A stretch of 64,000 bases of DNA, taken from NCBI RefSeq assembly GCF_900114415.1, contig NZ_FOSZ01000002.1:523652-587651 (forward strand). Direction: 5' to 3'. Positions 54,012 through 62,755 of the stretch are shown here, one piece after another (within the stretch, counting starts at the first letter, position 1; every line of letters begins with the position of its first letter). Origin of the DNA: Shimia haliotis. Lineage in GTDB: Bacteria; Pseudomonadota; Alphaproteobacteria; Rhodobacterales; Rhodobacteraceae. A program made the position numbers and the translations under genes. A model generated the notes under the pieces. That model was given only the letters and a program-made list of their open reading frames with translations, made no database searches and was not told where the DNA came from.

Positions 54012-55106
54012 GTGCTTAAACTGAAACATGTAGCCGCCAGCGCAGCCGCACTGGCACTTATGGCTTCGACAGCGATGGCCGAAAAGGTACTGCGTATCCA
54101 ATCGGTTCTGCCATCAACAGCCGACGAAGTATTTATGTTGAACGAATTCGGCAACGACGTCGCTGCGCTGACCGGAGGATCTCTGACGATCGAAGTACTG
54201 CCAGCAGGCGCTGTTGTTGGTCCGCGCGACATCATGGATGCCGTTGACGCAGGCCTCGTCGAAGGTGGCTTTGCCTGGACCCATTATTGGGGTGGAAAAC
54301 ACCCGGCAGCCAACCTGTTCGGCGCGCCAGTGGCGGGCGCTGGTGTCGGTCTGGACAACATCGCGTTCCTGTCATGGTTCCAATACGGCGGCGGCAAAGA
54401 GCTTTATGACCGTCTTTGGGATGAGATGGGTGTAAACGTAAAAGGCTTCTTGCTGCAGCCCGTCGGCCCCGAGGCTTTGGGCTGGTTCCCGGAACCGATC
54501 AAATCCATGGATGACTTCCGTCAAATGCGCTTCCGCGCCCCACCCGGTATGGTTGGTGCAGCTTACGCCGACGTGGGTGTTCCAGCAGTCGCAATGGGCG
54601 GCGGCGATATCCTGCCCGCGCTTGAAAAGGGCACCATCGACGCAGCTGAATGGTGCTGCCCGAAGCCAGACTCGGTCTTTGGCTTCCAGAAAGTGCTCAA
54701 GCACTACTATCTGCAAGGCTTGCATCAGGTTGTGGTGAACGCAGACATGTACGTGAACCGCGACTTCTACGACTCGCTTAGCGATCTCGAGAAGAAGGCA
54801 CTGGAAGTTGCCGCGAACGCGTCGCTTTCCAAGTCGATGTCCTATCGCATCTGGGAAAACGGCAAAGCTCTGAAAGATCTGACCGAAAACCACGGCGTCA
54901 TTCTTGAAGACACTCCGGCAGACTACTTTACCGAGTACATGGCCGCCGCAAAAAGGGCTCTTGAGGCCGCGGCAGCCGACAACGAGTTCTTTGCGGAAGT
55001 CTGGCAGTCCCAAAAGGACTTTGCTGACATCGCGGTTCCGTTCTGGGCTGGTGCGCAGGCATCAAACGCAGGTCTTGGTAAGGCCCATGCAGACACTCTG
55101 AAATGA
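54012..55106 (+). CDS. dctP: TRAP transporter substrate-binding protein (cluster 2), GTG start
   Basis: 364 residues from a GTG at 54012 with GGGAGGAAG just upstream. Signal peptide LKLKHVAASAAALALMASTAMA|EKV. The binding-domain arginine lies in FRQMRFRAPPGMVGAAYADVGVPAVAMGGGDILPALEKGTIDAAEWCCP (about 173-220), the pattern of the DctP subgroup that binds in the presence of an ordered dimer. It is followed by a strong hairpin and then the fused permease gene. Likely ligand: isethionate or 2,3-dihydroxypropane-1-sulfonate (inference). The 130 bp before it show no clear promoter. Confidence 0.9.
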   Translation: MLKLKHVAASAAALALMASTAMAEKVLRIQSVLPSTADEVFMLNEFGNDVAALTGGSLTIEVLPAGAVVGPRDIMDAVDAGLVEGGFAWTHYWGGKHPAANLFGAPVAGAGVGLDNIAFLSWFQYGGGKELYDRLWDEMGVNVKGFLLQPVGPEALGWFPEPIKSMDDFRQMRFRAPPGMVGAAYADVGVPAVAMGGGDILPALEKGTIDAAEWCCPKPDSVFGFQKVLKHYYLQGLHQVVVNADMYVNRDFYDSLSDLEKKALEVAANASLSKSMSYRIWENGKALKDLTENHGVILEDTPADYFTEYMAAAKRALEAAAADNEFFAEVWQSQKDFADIAVPFWAGAQASNAGLGKAHADTLK

Positions 55107-55112
55107 CAAAAA

Positions 55113-55145
55113 GCCGCGCTCCGGAGCAACACTCCGGAGCGCGGC
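55113..55145 (+). other. Strong hairpin between TRAP binding protein and permease genes
   Basis: GCCGCGCTCCGGAG (55113-55126) pairs perfectly with CTCCGGAGCGCGGC (55132-55145) over 14 bp around a CAACA loop. It starts 7 bp after the dctP stop. The downstream T content is low, so it probably gives partial termination or mRNA protection. Confidence 0.8.
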
Positions 55146-55220
55146 ATTCTCCCGAGATCCGACCCCGTATTGATAAGCTGCCCTTCTATATGGGCCGCTT
55201 TTGAATAAGGGGATCTTTAC

Positions 55221-57692
55221 ATGGCAGACGAAGTCAATCCGGACGAACTCGAAATCGCCGACGAACTGATCGCGGAGCGCCGTGCGGAGGCGCCCGGAGA
55301 AACGCCCGATGACATGACGCCTTGGCAGCGTCCGATCACTGCCGCCATTGACCTGATCAACTATCGGGCAGGTCAGCTGACTTCGCTTTTGATGGTCCCG
55401 CTGATCGCCGTGGTTGTCTATGAAGTGTTTTCCCGAAATGCTTTTTCCATTTTGTCCAATGCCGGCTTTGAAGACTTTGCCCGGGGGCTTGGACTAGGTC
55501 CAACACTGTGGGTCTATGACACAAGTCGAATGCTGGCGGGTGTGCTGTTCATGGCCGCCGCAGGATATGGGTTGATGCGCGGCGTTCACATCCGCGCCGA
55601 CTTTCTTTATCGGAATTGGTCCCCCAAAACACAGGCGACAGTAGATGCCACGTTGTATTTGCTGTTTTTCATCCCTTCGATGATCTTCTTCACTGTCGTT
55701 TCCGCACAGTTTTGGTGGCTGGCTTATTCCACTGGTGAAACCATGCAGATCGATAGCGCTTGGGGGCCTCTCCTCTGGCCTGCACGCACGGCAATGCCTG
55801 TTGGTGGTTTCCTTCTTCTTTTGCAGGGCATCCCCGAAATTTTCCGCGCCTTTCACAAGATGGGCAAAGCCCGCGAACGGTGGTTTGTCAGGGCCCTACC
55901 GCTCTACTTGATTGGGCTTACATGGCTGGTGCTTGCGGTTTTCACGCCTGACATCGTTCCTGGAGGGGAATGGTTCACCGAATTGATGAAGGCCCGCCCT
56001 CAAATCTCCAAACCAACCATCGGGCTGATCATGCTTTGCGCGATGCTGTTTGTGATCTTCATTGGATTTCCGATCTCCTTTACGCTGATTTTCCTCGCGT
56101 TTGTATTCGGCATCTGGGGCGCCAATTTCAAACTCACCACGCTGTTGATGACGCTCAACACCAACTCCACCATGCTCAATGATCAACTGATGGCCGTACC
56201 GCTGTTTGTTCTGATGGGCATTGTTATGGAGGCTGCCGGTCTCATGGAGAGGCTGTTTGCGTCGATCCAGATGATCATGGCCCGTGTGCGCGGTGCATTG
56301 TTTATTGCGGTCCTGATCGTTTCGACCATTTTTGCAGCGGCCACCGGTATCGTGGGAGCATCTGTGACGTTGCTGGGCATTATGGCCGGCGCCACCATGA
56401 GCCGCTCAGGGTACAATGTGCAACTTGCGGCTGGCACAATCACCGCTGGCGGCACACTTGGGATCCTGATCCCACCATCAATCATGTTGATTGTGATGGG
56501 GCCTGTGCTGGAAGTGTCCACCTTGGATCTGTTCCGTGGGGCGTTTATTCCAGGTGCGTTGCTGGCGTCACTCTATCTGTTGTATACGCTCGGTCGCTGC
56601 TGGCTGAACCCCGAGCTCGGCCCGATTCTTGCAGAGGAAGATCAGCCGGAAACCTCGCGGTACTACGGTGCAGAAGTGGCGCTAATCTGTTTGGGGGTGC
56701 TTACTCTATGTCGCGTCTTCGGACTGGGGTTGGGCGGCGCCTTTGGCGGGTTGGTCCCATTCGGTGGGCTTTTCGTAATGGCGGCGACAATGGCACTGGC
56801 CTATGCGGGCTATAGAAATTTGACCGCACTGCGTGTTTTGCTGCCAATTGCCGTTCTCTTTCATGTTTTCATGATTTTCGCCAACTTTGGTGACGCCGGA
56901 GAGGTACCCGTTTGGTCTGTCATTTTGGCCTTGTTCATTGCATTCCTCGCCTATCTTGCGCGTCCAATCTATCGGGCCGAAGCCGATGGAAGCTTCTACT
57001 TCTCAAGTTTGTGGGACGAGTTTTTTGCCGGCTTGATGCCGCCAACCATCCTTATTTCCTTCGCGCTGGGATCCATCTTGCTCGGCCTTGCAACACCCGC
57101 CGAAGCCGCCGCCATGGGTGCCTTCGGTGCAATCCTGCTATCTGTCGCCTACCGCAAGTTCACCATTCCCAGTTTCTTTGATTCACTGATCAAAGCGTTG
57201 GAAATCACGGTTCTAATCATGTTCCTCGTGGCGGCGTCCAATTTCTTTGGCGCCCAATTCAGCGCACTTGGCACCCCCAAGATGATGACCGAATTGCTCT
57301 TGGGTCTCGATATGTCACCATATCTGATCCTGATTCTGGTGATGTCGCTGATATTCTTGCTGGGATGGCCGTTGGAGTGGGTTCCAATCGTTCTGATTGT
57401 GGTTCCGATCCTGTTGCCGACAGTGGAATCTCTGGATGTCTACGGTCTGGAGCGCTACGACCTTATGGTTTGGTTCGGCATCCTTGTCGCGGTCAACCTG
57501 CAAACGGCGTGGCTCTCTCCGCCAGTCGCGCTTTCCGCTTACTTTCTCAAAGGCGTCGTCCCCAACTGGGATCTCAAAGACATCTATCTTGGCATGATGC
57601 AATTCATGTTGGTGCAATTGCTCGGCCTCATCCTTCTGTTCATTTTCCCGCAACTGGTGCTGTGGCTCCCGGCGGTCATGTCAGGTAACTAA
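55221..57692 (+). CDS. dctQM: TRAP transporter permease, fused DctQ-DctM
   Basis: 823 residues. Residues 1-40 are acidic and cytoplasmic. About 45-230 is the DctQ-like part with four helices, and from about 260 the DctM part with about twelve helices (FIGFPISFTLIFLAFVFGIWGANF, LMAVPLFVLMGIVMEAAGLMERLF, GTLGILIPPSIMLIVMGP, LGLATPAEAAAMGAFGAILL). It imports the solute captured by the preceding DctP in sodium-coupled fashion. The central region between the two DctM halves is expanded, carrying an extra hydrophobic block at about 480-560. Confidence 0.9.
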   Translation: MADEVNPDELEIADELIAERRAEAPGETPDDMTPWQRPITAAIDLINYRAGQLTSLLMVPLIAVVVYEVFSRNAFSILSNAGFEDFARGLGLGPTLWVYDTSRMLAGVLFMAAAGYGLMRGVHIRADFLYRNWSPKTQATVDATLYLLFFIPSMIFFTVVSAQFWWLAYSTGETMQIDSAWGPLLWPARTAMPVGGFLLLLQGIPEIFRAFHKMGKARERWFVRALPLYLIGLTWLVLAVFTPDIVPGGEWFTELMKARPQISKPTIGLIMLCAMLFVIFIGFPISFTLIFLAFVFGIWGANFKLTTLLMTLNTNSTMLNDQLMAVPLFVLMGIVMEAAGLMERLFASIQMIMARVRGALFIAVLIVSTIFAAATGIVGASVTLLGIMAGATMSRSGYNVQLAAGTITAGGTLGILIPPSIMLIVMGPVLEVSTLDLFRGAFIPGALLASLYLLYTLGRCWLNPELGPILAEEDQPETSRYYGAEVALICLGVLTLCRVFGLGLGGAFGGLVPFGGLFVMAATMALAYAGYRNLTALRVLLPIAVLFHVFMIFANFGDAGEVPVWSVILALFIAFLAYLARPIYRAEADGSFYFSSLWDEFFAGLMPPTILISFALGSILLGLATPAEAAAMGAFGAILLSVAYRKFTIPSFFDSLIKALEITVLIMFLVAASNFFGAQFSALGTPKMMTELLLGLDMSPYLILILVMSLIFLLGWPLEWVPIVLIVVPILLPTVESLDVYGLERYDLMVWFGILVAVNLQTAWLSPPVALSAYFLKGVVPNWDLKDIYLGMMQFMLVQLLGLILLFIFPQLVLWLPAVMSGN

Positions 57693-57695
57693 TCA

Positions 57696-58742
57696 ATGCA
57701 AACTAAACGATCTTCACTTTCCTATCTCAAGTGGCCTTTGATCACGACGGTGATTGGCCTCGGATTGACGGCCTGGTTGGGCTGGGCCACCGAAGGCACC
57801 ATGTCGGGAATGATGTCCTTTTTGATGGTCGGCACGGTTCTGGCCGCTTTGGAAATCGCCCTGTCTTTTGACAATGCGATTGTGAACGCAAACAAACTCG
57901 AAGAAATGACACCGGTCTGGCGCCAAAGGTTTCTGACCTGGGGTATTCTCATCGCTGTCTTTGGAATGCGGATTGTGTTTCCATTGGCAATCGTCGCCAT
58001 TTTTGCGTGGATCAACCCGTTTGAAGCTATGCACCTCGCCTTGTCCGATCCGGACGAGTACGCCGAGATTATCGGACATGCCCATGGCCCGATCTCCGCG
58101 TTTGGTGGCACGTTCCTGATGATGGTGGCGCTGAAGTTCTTTATTGATGAAGACAAATCGATTGATTGGATCGGCGTGCTGGAAAAAAACCTACGCCTGT
58201 GCGGGTCGATCCGAGGATTTGAAATCGCCTTTGTGTTGGTGATCGTCCTACTGATTTCGCGCTCTGTTCCTGGTCCGGAGATGGCCCCGTTTCTCACGTC
58301 AGCCGTGATGGGATTGCTGGTGTTCACCATGGTAGATGGTCTCGGCACCTACCTGGACAACATGGCTGGCTCCACCGCGTCAATCGGAGCCAAAGGAGGT
58401 TTGGGCGCGTTTCTTTATCTGGAGGTTCTGGACGCCAGCTTCTCGTTTGACGGCGTCATCGGGGCCTTTGCCCTGACCACCAATATTCTATTGATCGCGA
58501 TTGGTCTTGGCATCGGCGCTATGTACGTCCGGTCAATGACAATCATGCTCGTAGAACGCGGCACCTTGGCTGAGTTTCGGTATCTCGAGCATGGCGCCTT
58601 CTACTCGATCTTTGCCCTTTCAATTGTGATGTTCCTGCAACCGCTGATGCATGTGCACGAACTTATCACAGGCGGCGTGGGAATGGTGTTGATTGGTTTC
58701 GCCTTCACAGCCTCAATTATTCACAACAAGCGCGAATTTTGA
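57696..58742 (+). CDS. DUF475/TerC-like integral membrane protein
   Basis: 348 residues with about nine membrane segments. The TerC-superfamily pattern ALEIALSFDNAIVNANKLEEM (about 50-70) and EVLDASFSFDGVIGAFALTTN (about 245-265), each with an acidic/Asn pair within a helix, is present. It begins 3 bp after the permease stop, so it is translationally coupled within the sulfonate operon. Known relatives export metals or are of unknown function. An export role for sulfite or a pathway intermediate is possible but only inferred from location. Confidence 0.8.
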   Translation: MQTKRSSLSYLKWPLITTVIGLGLTAWLGWATEGTMSGMMSFLMVGTVLAALEIALSFDNAIVNANKLEEMTPVWRQRFLTWGILIAVFGMRIVFPLAIVAIFAWINPFEAMHLALSDPDEYAEIIGHAHGPISAFGGTFLMMVALKFFIDEDKSIDWIGVLEKNLRLCGSIRGFEIAFVLVIVLLISRSVPGPEMAPFLTSAVMGLLVFTMVDGLGTYLDNMAGSTASIGAKGGLGAFLYLEVLDASFSFDGVIGAFALTTNILLIAIGLGIGAMYVRSMTIMLVERGTLAEFRYLEHGAFYSIFALSIVMFLQPLMHVHELITGGVGMVLIGFAFTASIIHNKREF

Positions 58743-58767
58743 TCACGCGAACAGACAGGACACGAAA

Positions 58768-60075
58768 ATGGCACGGACCTATCTCAAAAAGGCGATGTTG
58801 ACGTCCAGATCGGATGCTGGCGACACAGCGGCCACAGTCACCGAAATTCTTGCTGATATTGAAGAACGTGGAGAGGTCGCGGCGTTGGAATATGCCGCAA
58901 AGTTCGACCAATACGAAGGCAATGTGCACCTGACGCAGGACGAGATCGATGCTGCGTGTGCGCTGGTGCCGCAAAGGCTGAAGGATGATATCCTCTTTGC
59001 ACACGACAACGTCCGTCGTTTCGCTGAGGTTCAGAAAGCCACAGTTCAGGACGTGCAGTACGAAATCAACCCGGGCCTGATTGCCGGTCAAAAAGCAATC
59101 CCTGTGGCCGCCGCGGGCTGCTATGTGCCCGCCGGTCGTTATCGTCATATCGCCAGCGCAATCATGACGGTTACGACCGCCAAAGTGGCAGGGTGCAACC
59201 ATATTGCTGTATGCTCTGCCCCCCAGCCGGGCGTCGGGCTCTATCCTGCAATCGTTTTTGCCGCCCATGCCTGCGGCGCAGACAAAATCATGGCAATCGG
59301 CGGCGTGCAGGGTATTGCCGCCATGGCGTTTGGCCTATTTGGCCAACCCAAAGCCAACATCATCGTCGGACCCGGCAACCAATTCGTCGCCGAAGCGAAA
59401 CGCACACTTTATGGCCGTGTCGGCATCGACATGATAGCAGGACCAACCGACAGCCTGATATTGGCAGACAAAACAGCAGACCCGCACATCGTGGCCACCG
59501 ATCTCGTCAGTCAGGCCGAACATGGCTACAACTCACCCGTTTGGCTGGTTACGGATCACCGTCCCCTCGCCGAAGATGTTCTCTCGCGGGTTCCGGATCT
59601 GATCGCAGATCTTCCCGATCTGAACCGCGAAAACGCTGAAGCGGCGTGGCGCGACTATGCCGAAGTCATTGTCTGCGAGGATCGCGAGGAAATGGCCGCC
59701 ACATCGGACGCCTATGCGCCAGAACACTTGACGGTGCAGGCAGAGGATCTGGACTGGTGGCTTGATCGACTTCTTTGCTACGGCTCTCTGTTCCTCGGCG
59801 AAGAAACCACCGTGTCTTATGGCGACAAAGCGGCGGGGACAAATCATGTTCTGCCCACCTCGGGAGCGGCCAGTTATACTGGCGGTCTGAGCGTCCATAA
59901 ATACATGAAGATGGTCACATGGCAGCGTGCGACCCGCGAGGGCTCTCGAAAAGTGGCCGAGGCCACGGCGCGCATTTCCCGACTTGAAGGTATGGAAGGA
60001 CATGCGAGAGCGGCGGATGTCCGGCTTGCCAAGTACTTTCCAGACGAAACCTTTGATCTGACCGCACATGGTTGA
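58768..60075 (+). CDS. hpsN: Sulfopropanediol 3-dehydrogenase-like protein (histidinol dehydrogenase family)
   Basis: 435 residues from the ATG at 58768 with GACAGGA upstream. HisD-family fold: VPAAGCYVPAGRYRHIASAIMT, GPGNQFVAEAKRTLYG, zinc ligands Gln and His in DLVSQAEHG (about 250), Asp in SYGDKAAGTNHVLPTSG, His in GLSVHKYMK. It lies with TRAP, sulfonate and ComDE genes rather than his genes, which fits HpsN, the NAD+ enzyme oxidising 2,3-dihydroxypropane-1-sulfonate to sulfolactate. True histidinol dehydrogenase is less likely from context and from the ARTYLKKA start. Confidence 0.85.
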   Translation: MARTYLKKAMLTSRSDAGDTAATVTEILADIEERGEVAALEYAAKFDQYEGNVHLTQDEIDAACALVPQRLKDDILFAHDNVRRFAEVQKATVQDVQYEINPGLIAGQKAIPVAAAGCYVPAGRYRHIASAIMTVTTAKVAGCNHIAVCSAPQPGVGLYPAIVFAAHACGADKIMAIGGVQGIAAMAFGLFGQPKANIIVGPGNQFVAEAKRTLYGRVGIDMIAGPTDSLILADKTADPHIVATDLVSQAEHGYNSPVWLVTDHRPLAEDVLSRVPDLIADLPDLNRENAEAAWRDYAEVIVCEDREEMAATSDAYAPEHLTVQAEDLDWWLDRLLCYGSLFLGEETTVSYGDKAAGTNHVLPTSGAASYTGGLSVHKYMKMVTWQRATREGSRKVAEATARISRLEGMEGHARAADVRLAKYFPDETFDLTAHG

Positions 60076-60829
60076 CCCAACCAGCCTATTTAACTTGCAG
60101 GGCCGCGTGGCTCTTGTGACCGGAGCCAGCTCTGGCCTCGGCCAACGCGCAGCGCAAGTTTTGCACGCCGCGGGCGCCAAGGTCATCGCCGTGGCACGCC
60201 GCCAAGACAAGCTCAGAGAGCTCATCGCAGATCTGGGCGAGGGTAGCGCATTTGTCGCTGCGGACATTGGCGATCGTGCACATTTGGCTGACTTGGCAAA
60301 GGAAGTGGCAAAGCCTTTGGGCGCGCCGGACATTTTGGTCAATGCCGCGGGCATCAACACACGACAAGCCGCAGACGACGTAACCCGCGACGGATGGGAC
60401 AAGACACTGGAGCTCAATTTGTCAGCGCCGTTCTTCCTTGCTCAGGCCCTGGTTCCCGACATGAAGCGAAGAAAATGGGGGCGCATTGTGAATTTCGCTT
60501 CACTTCAGACAACCCGCGCTTTTCCGGCAGGAATTGCCTATGGTTCAAGCAAAGCCGCGGTCGGGCAACTGACCCGCGCGATGGCTGAGGCATGGTCTGC
60601 CACCGGCATCACAGCCAATGCGATTGGCCCCGGCTTCTTTCCGACAGATCTGACAAAATCTGTTTTTGGGGACGCCGACAGAGCCGCCCGCAATGCGGCA
60701 CAAACGTGCATCGGCCGCAATGGCGAACTGAATGATTTGGATGGCCCGCTGTTGTTTCTTTGCTCTGAGGCGTCACGCTTTGTGACGGGCCAAGTGCTCA
60801 TGGTGGATGGGGGATTTACGGCAAAATGA
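60068..60829 (+). CDS. Short-chain dehydrogenase/reductase in sulfonate operon
   Basis: 253 residues, classical SDR: TGASSGLGQRAAQVL (about 18-32), NAAGIN (about 93), serine in VNFASLQTT and intact catalytic YGSSKAAVGQL. It overlaps hpsN by 8 bp and the alcohol dehydrogenase by 4 bp. In known dihydroxypropanesulfonate pathways a pair of dehydrogenases (HpsO and HpsP) interconverts the two enantiomers through a keto intermediate; this SDR and the next enzyme could be that pair. Specificity is inferred. Confidence 0.85.
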   Translation: MVDPTSLFNLQGRVALVTGASSGLGQRAAQVLHAAGAKVIAVARRQDKLRELIADLGEGSAFVAADIGDRAHLADLAKEVAKPLGAPDILVNAAGINTRQAADDVTRDGWDKTLELNLSAPFFLAQALVPDMKRRKWGRIVNFASLQTTRAFPAGIAYGSSKAAVGQLTRAMAEAWSATGITANAIGPGFFPTDLTKSVFGDADRAARNAAQTCIGRNGELNDLDGPLLFLCSEASRFVTGQVLMVDGGFTAK

Positions 60830-61836
60830 AAGCCCTTGTTTATGAAGGTGTAGAAACGCTTGCGGTTCGCGACATCGCCGCACCAACTCCTGCCACAGGC
60901 GAGCATCTCGTCCGCATTCACGCTTCGGGCATCTGCGGCTCAGACATGCACGCCTACCTTGGCCACGATGATCGCCGCCCCGCTCCGCTGGTACTTGGTC
61001 ACGAGGCTGCAGGCGTTGTTGAGACTGGGCCCCTACAAGGTAAAAAAGTGACCATAAACCCGCTGGTGTCTTGCGGCACCTGTGACATGTGTCGCGTGGG
61101 TCGCGAGAACATTTGCGCAGATCGCCAGATCATCTCGATGCCGCCGCGGGAAGGCGCATTTGCAGAGTATGTGGCAATACCGGAAGCCAATCTTGTGTAC
61201 GTACCGGACACCTTCCCACTGGAAAAAGCCGCGCTTTGCGAACCTCTCGCTGTGAGCTGGCATGCTGCGAAACTCGCGCTGAAAAATCAGCCGGATGACC
61301 CGCCTCAACGCGCCTTAGTGTTTGGTGGCGGTGCAATTGGCCTTGGGGCCGCGTTGGCTCTCAAGGCGATGGGACTGACTGACATCGAAATTGTCGATCC
61401 GAACCCTCTTCGGCGCGACTTTATTAAGGCGCGATGTAAATTGCACGCCGCGCCGGCTCCTCAAGCCTCCGCGCCCGTTGTTATTGATGCCGTGGGATAC
61501 GCCGCTACCCGCGCCGCCGCGTCTGAATGGGTCACTCCGGGCGGGGTCATCGTTCACGTCGGCCTCGGCGAAAATACGGGCGGCATAGACGTCCGCCGGC
61601 TGACCTTACAAGAAATCACCTTTGTCGGAAGCTACACATACACCGCTCAGGATTTCCGTGAGACCGCGCAAGCCATGTTTGAGGGCCGCCTTGGTATGCT
61701 GGACTGGTTCGACGTCAGACCATTGCACGAAGGCGCGCAGGCTTTTCGAGATATTCGCGCCGGCACGACCGCTGCGCCAAAAATTGTTCTCGATCCGCGA
61801 TCTCAGCCCGTTCACGAAAGGACCTCAGATGTATAA
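60826..61836 (+). CDS. Zinc-dependent medium-chain alcohol dehydrogenase
   Basis: 336 residues. Catalytic zinc site ICGSD (Cys36) and GHEAAG (His-Glu, about 58), structural zinc cysteines in CGTCDMCRVGRENIC (about 85-99), NAD fold VFGGGAIGLGAALAL (about 164-178). It belongs to the sorbitol/threonine dehydrogenase subgroup. It overlaps the SDR and the universal stress gene. The likely role is the second dehydrogenase acting on dihydroxypropanesulfonate or a related sulfonate alcohol. Confidence 0.85.
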   Translation: MKALVYEGVETLAVRDIAAPTPATGEHLVRIHASGICGSDMHAYLGHDDRRPAPLVLGHEAAGVVETGPLQGKKVTINPLVSCGTCDMCRVGRENICADRQIISMPPREGAFAEYVAIPEANLVYVPDTFPLEKAALCEPLAVSWHAAKLALKNQPDDPPQRALVFGGGAIGLGAALALKAMGLTDIEIVDPNPLRRDFIKARCKLHAAPAPQASAPVVIDAVGYAATRAAASEWVTPGGVIVHVGLGENTGGIDVRRLTLQEITFVGSYTYTAQDFRETAQAMFEGRLGMLDWFDVRPLHEGAQAFRDIRAGTTAAPKIVLDPRSQPVHERTSDV

Positions 61837-62236
61837 GAAAATTCTCGTCCCCTTGGCATTGGACCACGGCGTTTCGGAACGCACCTTGGCAACGGCCAAG
61901 GCCCTTTGCGCCGAGGATGGCAGCATCACAGCCTTGCATGTCTATGAAATCCCGCGCGGCACCGTCAGCACGTTCATGGGTGAAGATCATATCCAACAGG
62001 GGTTTGATGCGGCCTTTGCAGCTCTGAAAGAAAAGGCGCGGACCGTACCGAACGTGAAAGTGGAAATCGTCAAAGGCCACGCATATCGGTCCATCGTCGA
62101 ATTCTCAAAACAAGGCGACTTTGACTGTATCGTTATGGGGTCTCACAAGCCCGACGTCAGCGACTTTTTAATCGGTTCAACAGCAGCACGCGTCGTGCGC
62201 CACGCGCCTTGCACCGTGCATGTGCATCGCGAATAA
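61829..62236 (+). CDS. Universal stress protein (UspA family)
   Basis: 135 residues from the ATG at 61829, overlapping the preceding stop by 8 bp. The UspA fold starts MYKKILVPLALDHGVSERTL, and the ATP-binding GxxG pattern is in VMGSHKPDVSDFLIGSTAARVVRHAPCTVHVH (G-2x-G-9x-GST). Usp proteins in TRAP operons, such as TeaD, tune transporter activity or expression, so it may regulate the transporter here (inference). Confidence 0.88.
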   Translation: MYKKILVPLALDHGVSERTLATAKALCAEDGSITALHVYEIPRGTVSTFMGEDHIQQGFDAAFAALKEKARTVPNVKVEIVKGHAYRSIVEFSKQGDFDCIVMGSHKPDVSDFLIGSTAARVVRHAPCTVHVHRE

Positions 62237-62248
62237 CAGGAGACTTCA

Positions 62249-62755
62249 ATGAACATCGACAAACGCATAGCCGACGATCTCGTCGCCAATGGCGTTTCTT
62301 TTGTCACAACGGTTCCATGCAAACAGCTGGCCGGTGTGATCGAGGAAATCGACACCCGTGACGACATTTTCCACATTCCGTCCAACAAAGAGGACGAAGG
62401 AATGGGCCTGTGTGCCGGCGCCCACATGGGCGGACAGCGACCAGCCATCATCATGCAAAACACCGCATTGGGTGTGACAATCAACACGTTGGCTACCCTG
62501 ATTCAATACTACCGAATGCCACTACCAATGCTGATTTCCTACCGCGGGGAACTGCGAGAGCCGGTTGCCTGTCAGGTAGAAATGGCGGTTCACACCAAGG
62601 CGCTTCTGGCGCAACTCAATATCCCGACTTACCACTTCCACTGGCAGAAAGACGTCGAAGAGTTCGACAACATTCTGAAGTACACATTTATGTGCAACAA
62701 GCCCGTCGCCATTTTGACCGACGCCAATTTCTGGGGAGGCTACGGCGACCAATGA
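62249..62755 (+). CDS. comD: Sulfopyruvate decarboxylase, alpha subunit (copy 2)
   Basis: 168 residues, same length as copy 1, with TTVPCKQLAGVIEEID and IPSNKEDEGMGLCAGA. Forms the thiamine enzyme with the next gene product to make sulfoacetaldehyde from sulfopyruvate. The C-terminus (NKPVAILTDANFWGG) also matches copy 1 closely. The ATG follows AGGAGA. It shares an operon with hpsN, but no sulfolactate dehydrogenase (SlcC or ComC) is encoded in this operon. Confidence 0.88.
   Translation: MNIDKRIADDLVANGVSFVTTVPCKQLAGVIEEIDTRDDIFHIPSNKEDEGMGLCAGAHMGGQRPAIIMQNTALGVTINTLATLIQYYRMPLPMLISYRGELREPVACQVEMAVHTKALLAQLNIPTYHFHWQKDVEEFDNILKYTFMCNKPVAILTDANFWGGYGDQ

Noticed and set aside
58768..60075. 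Histidinol dehydrogenase for histidine synthesis
   Set aside because: No his genes are adjacent, and it sits in a TRAP, ComDE and dehydrogenase operon, which fits the HpsN branch of the family.
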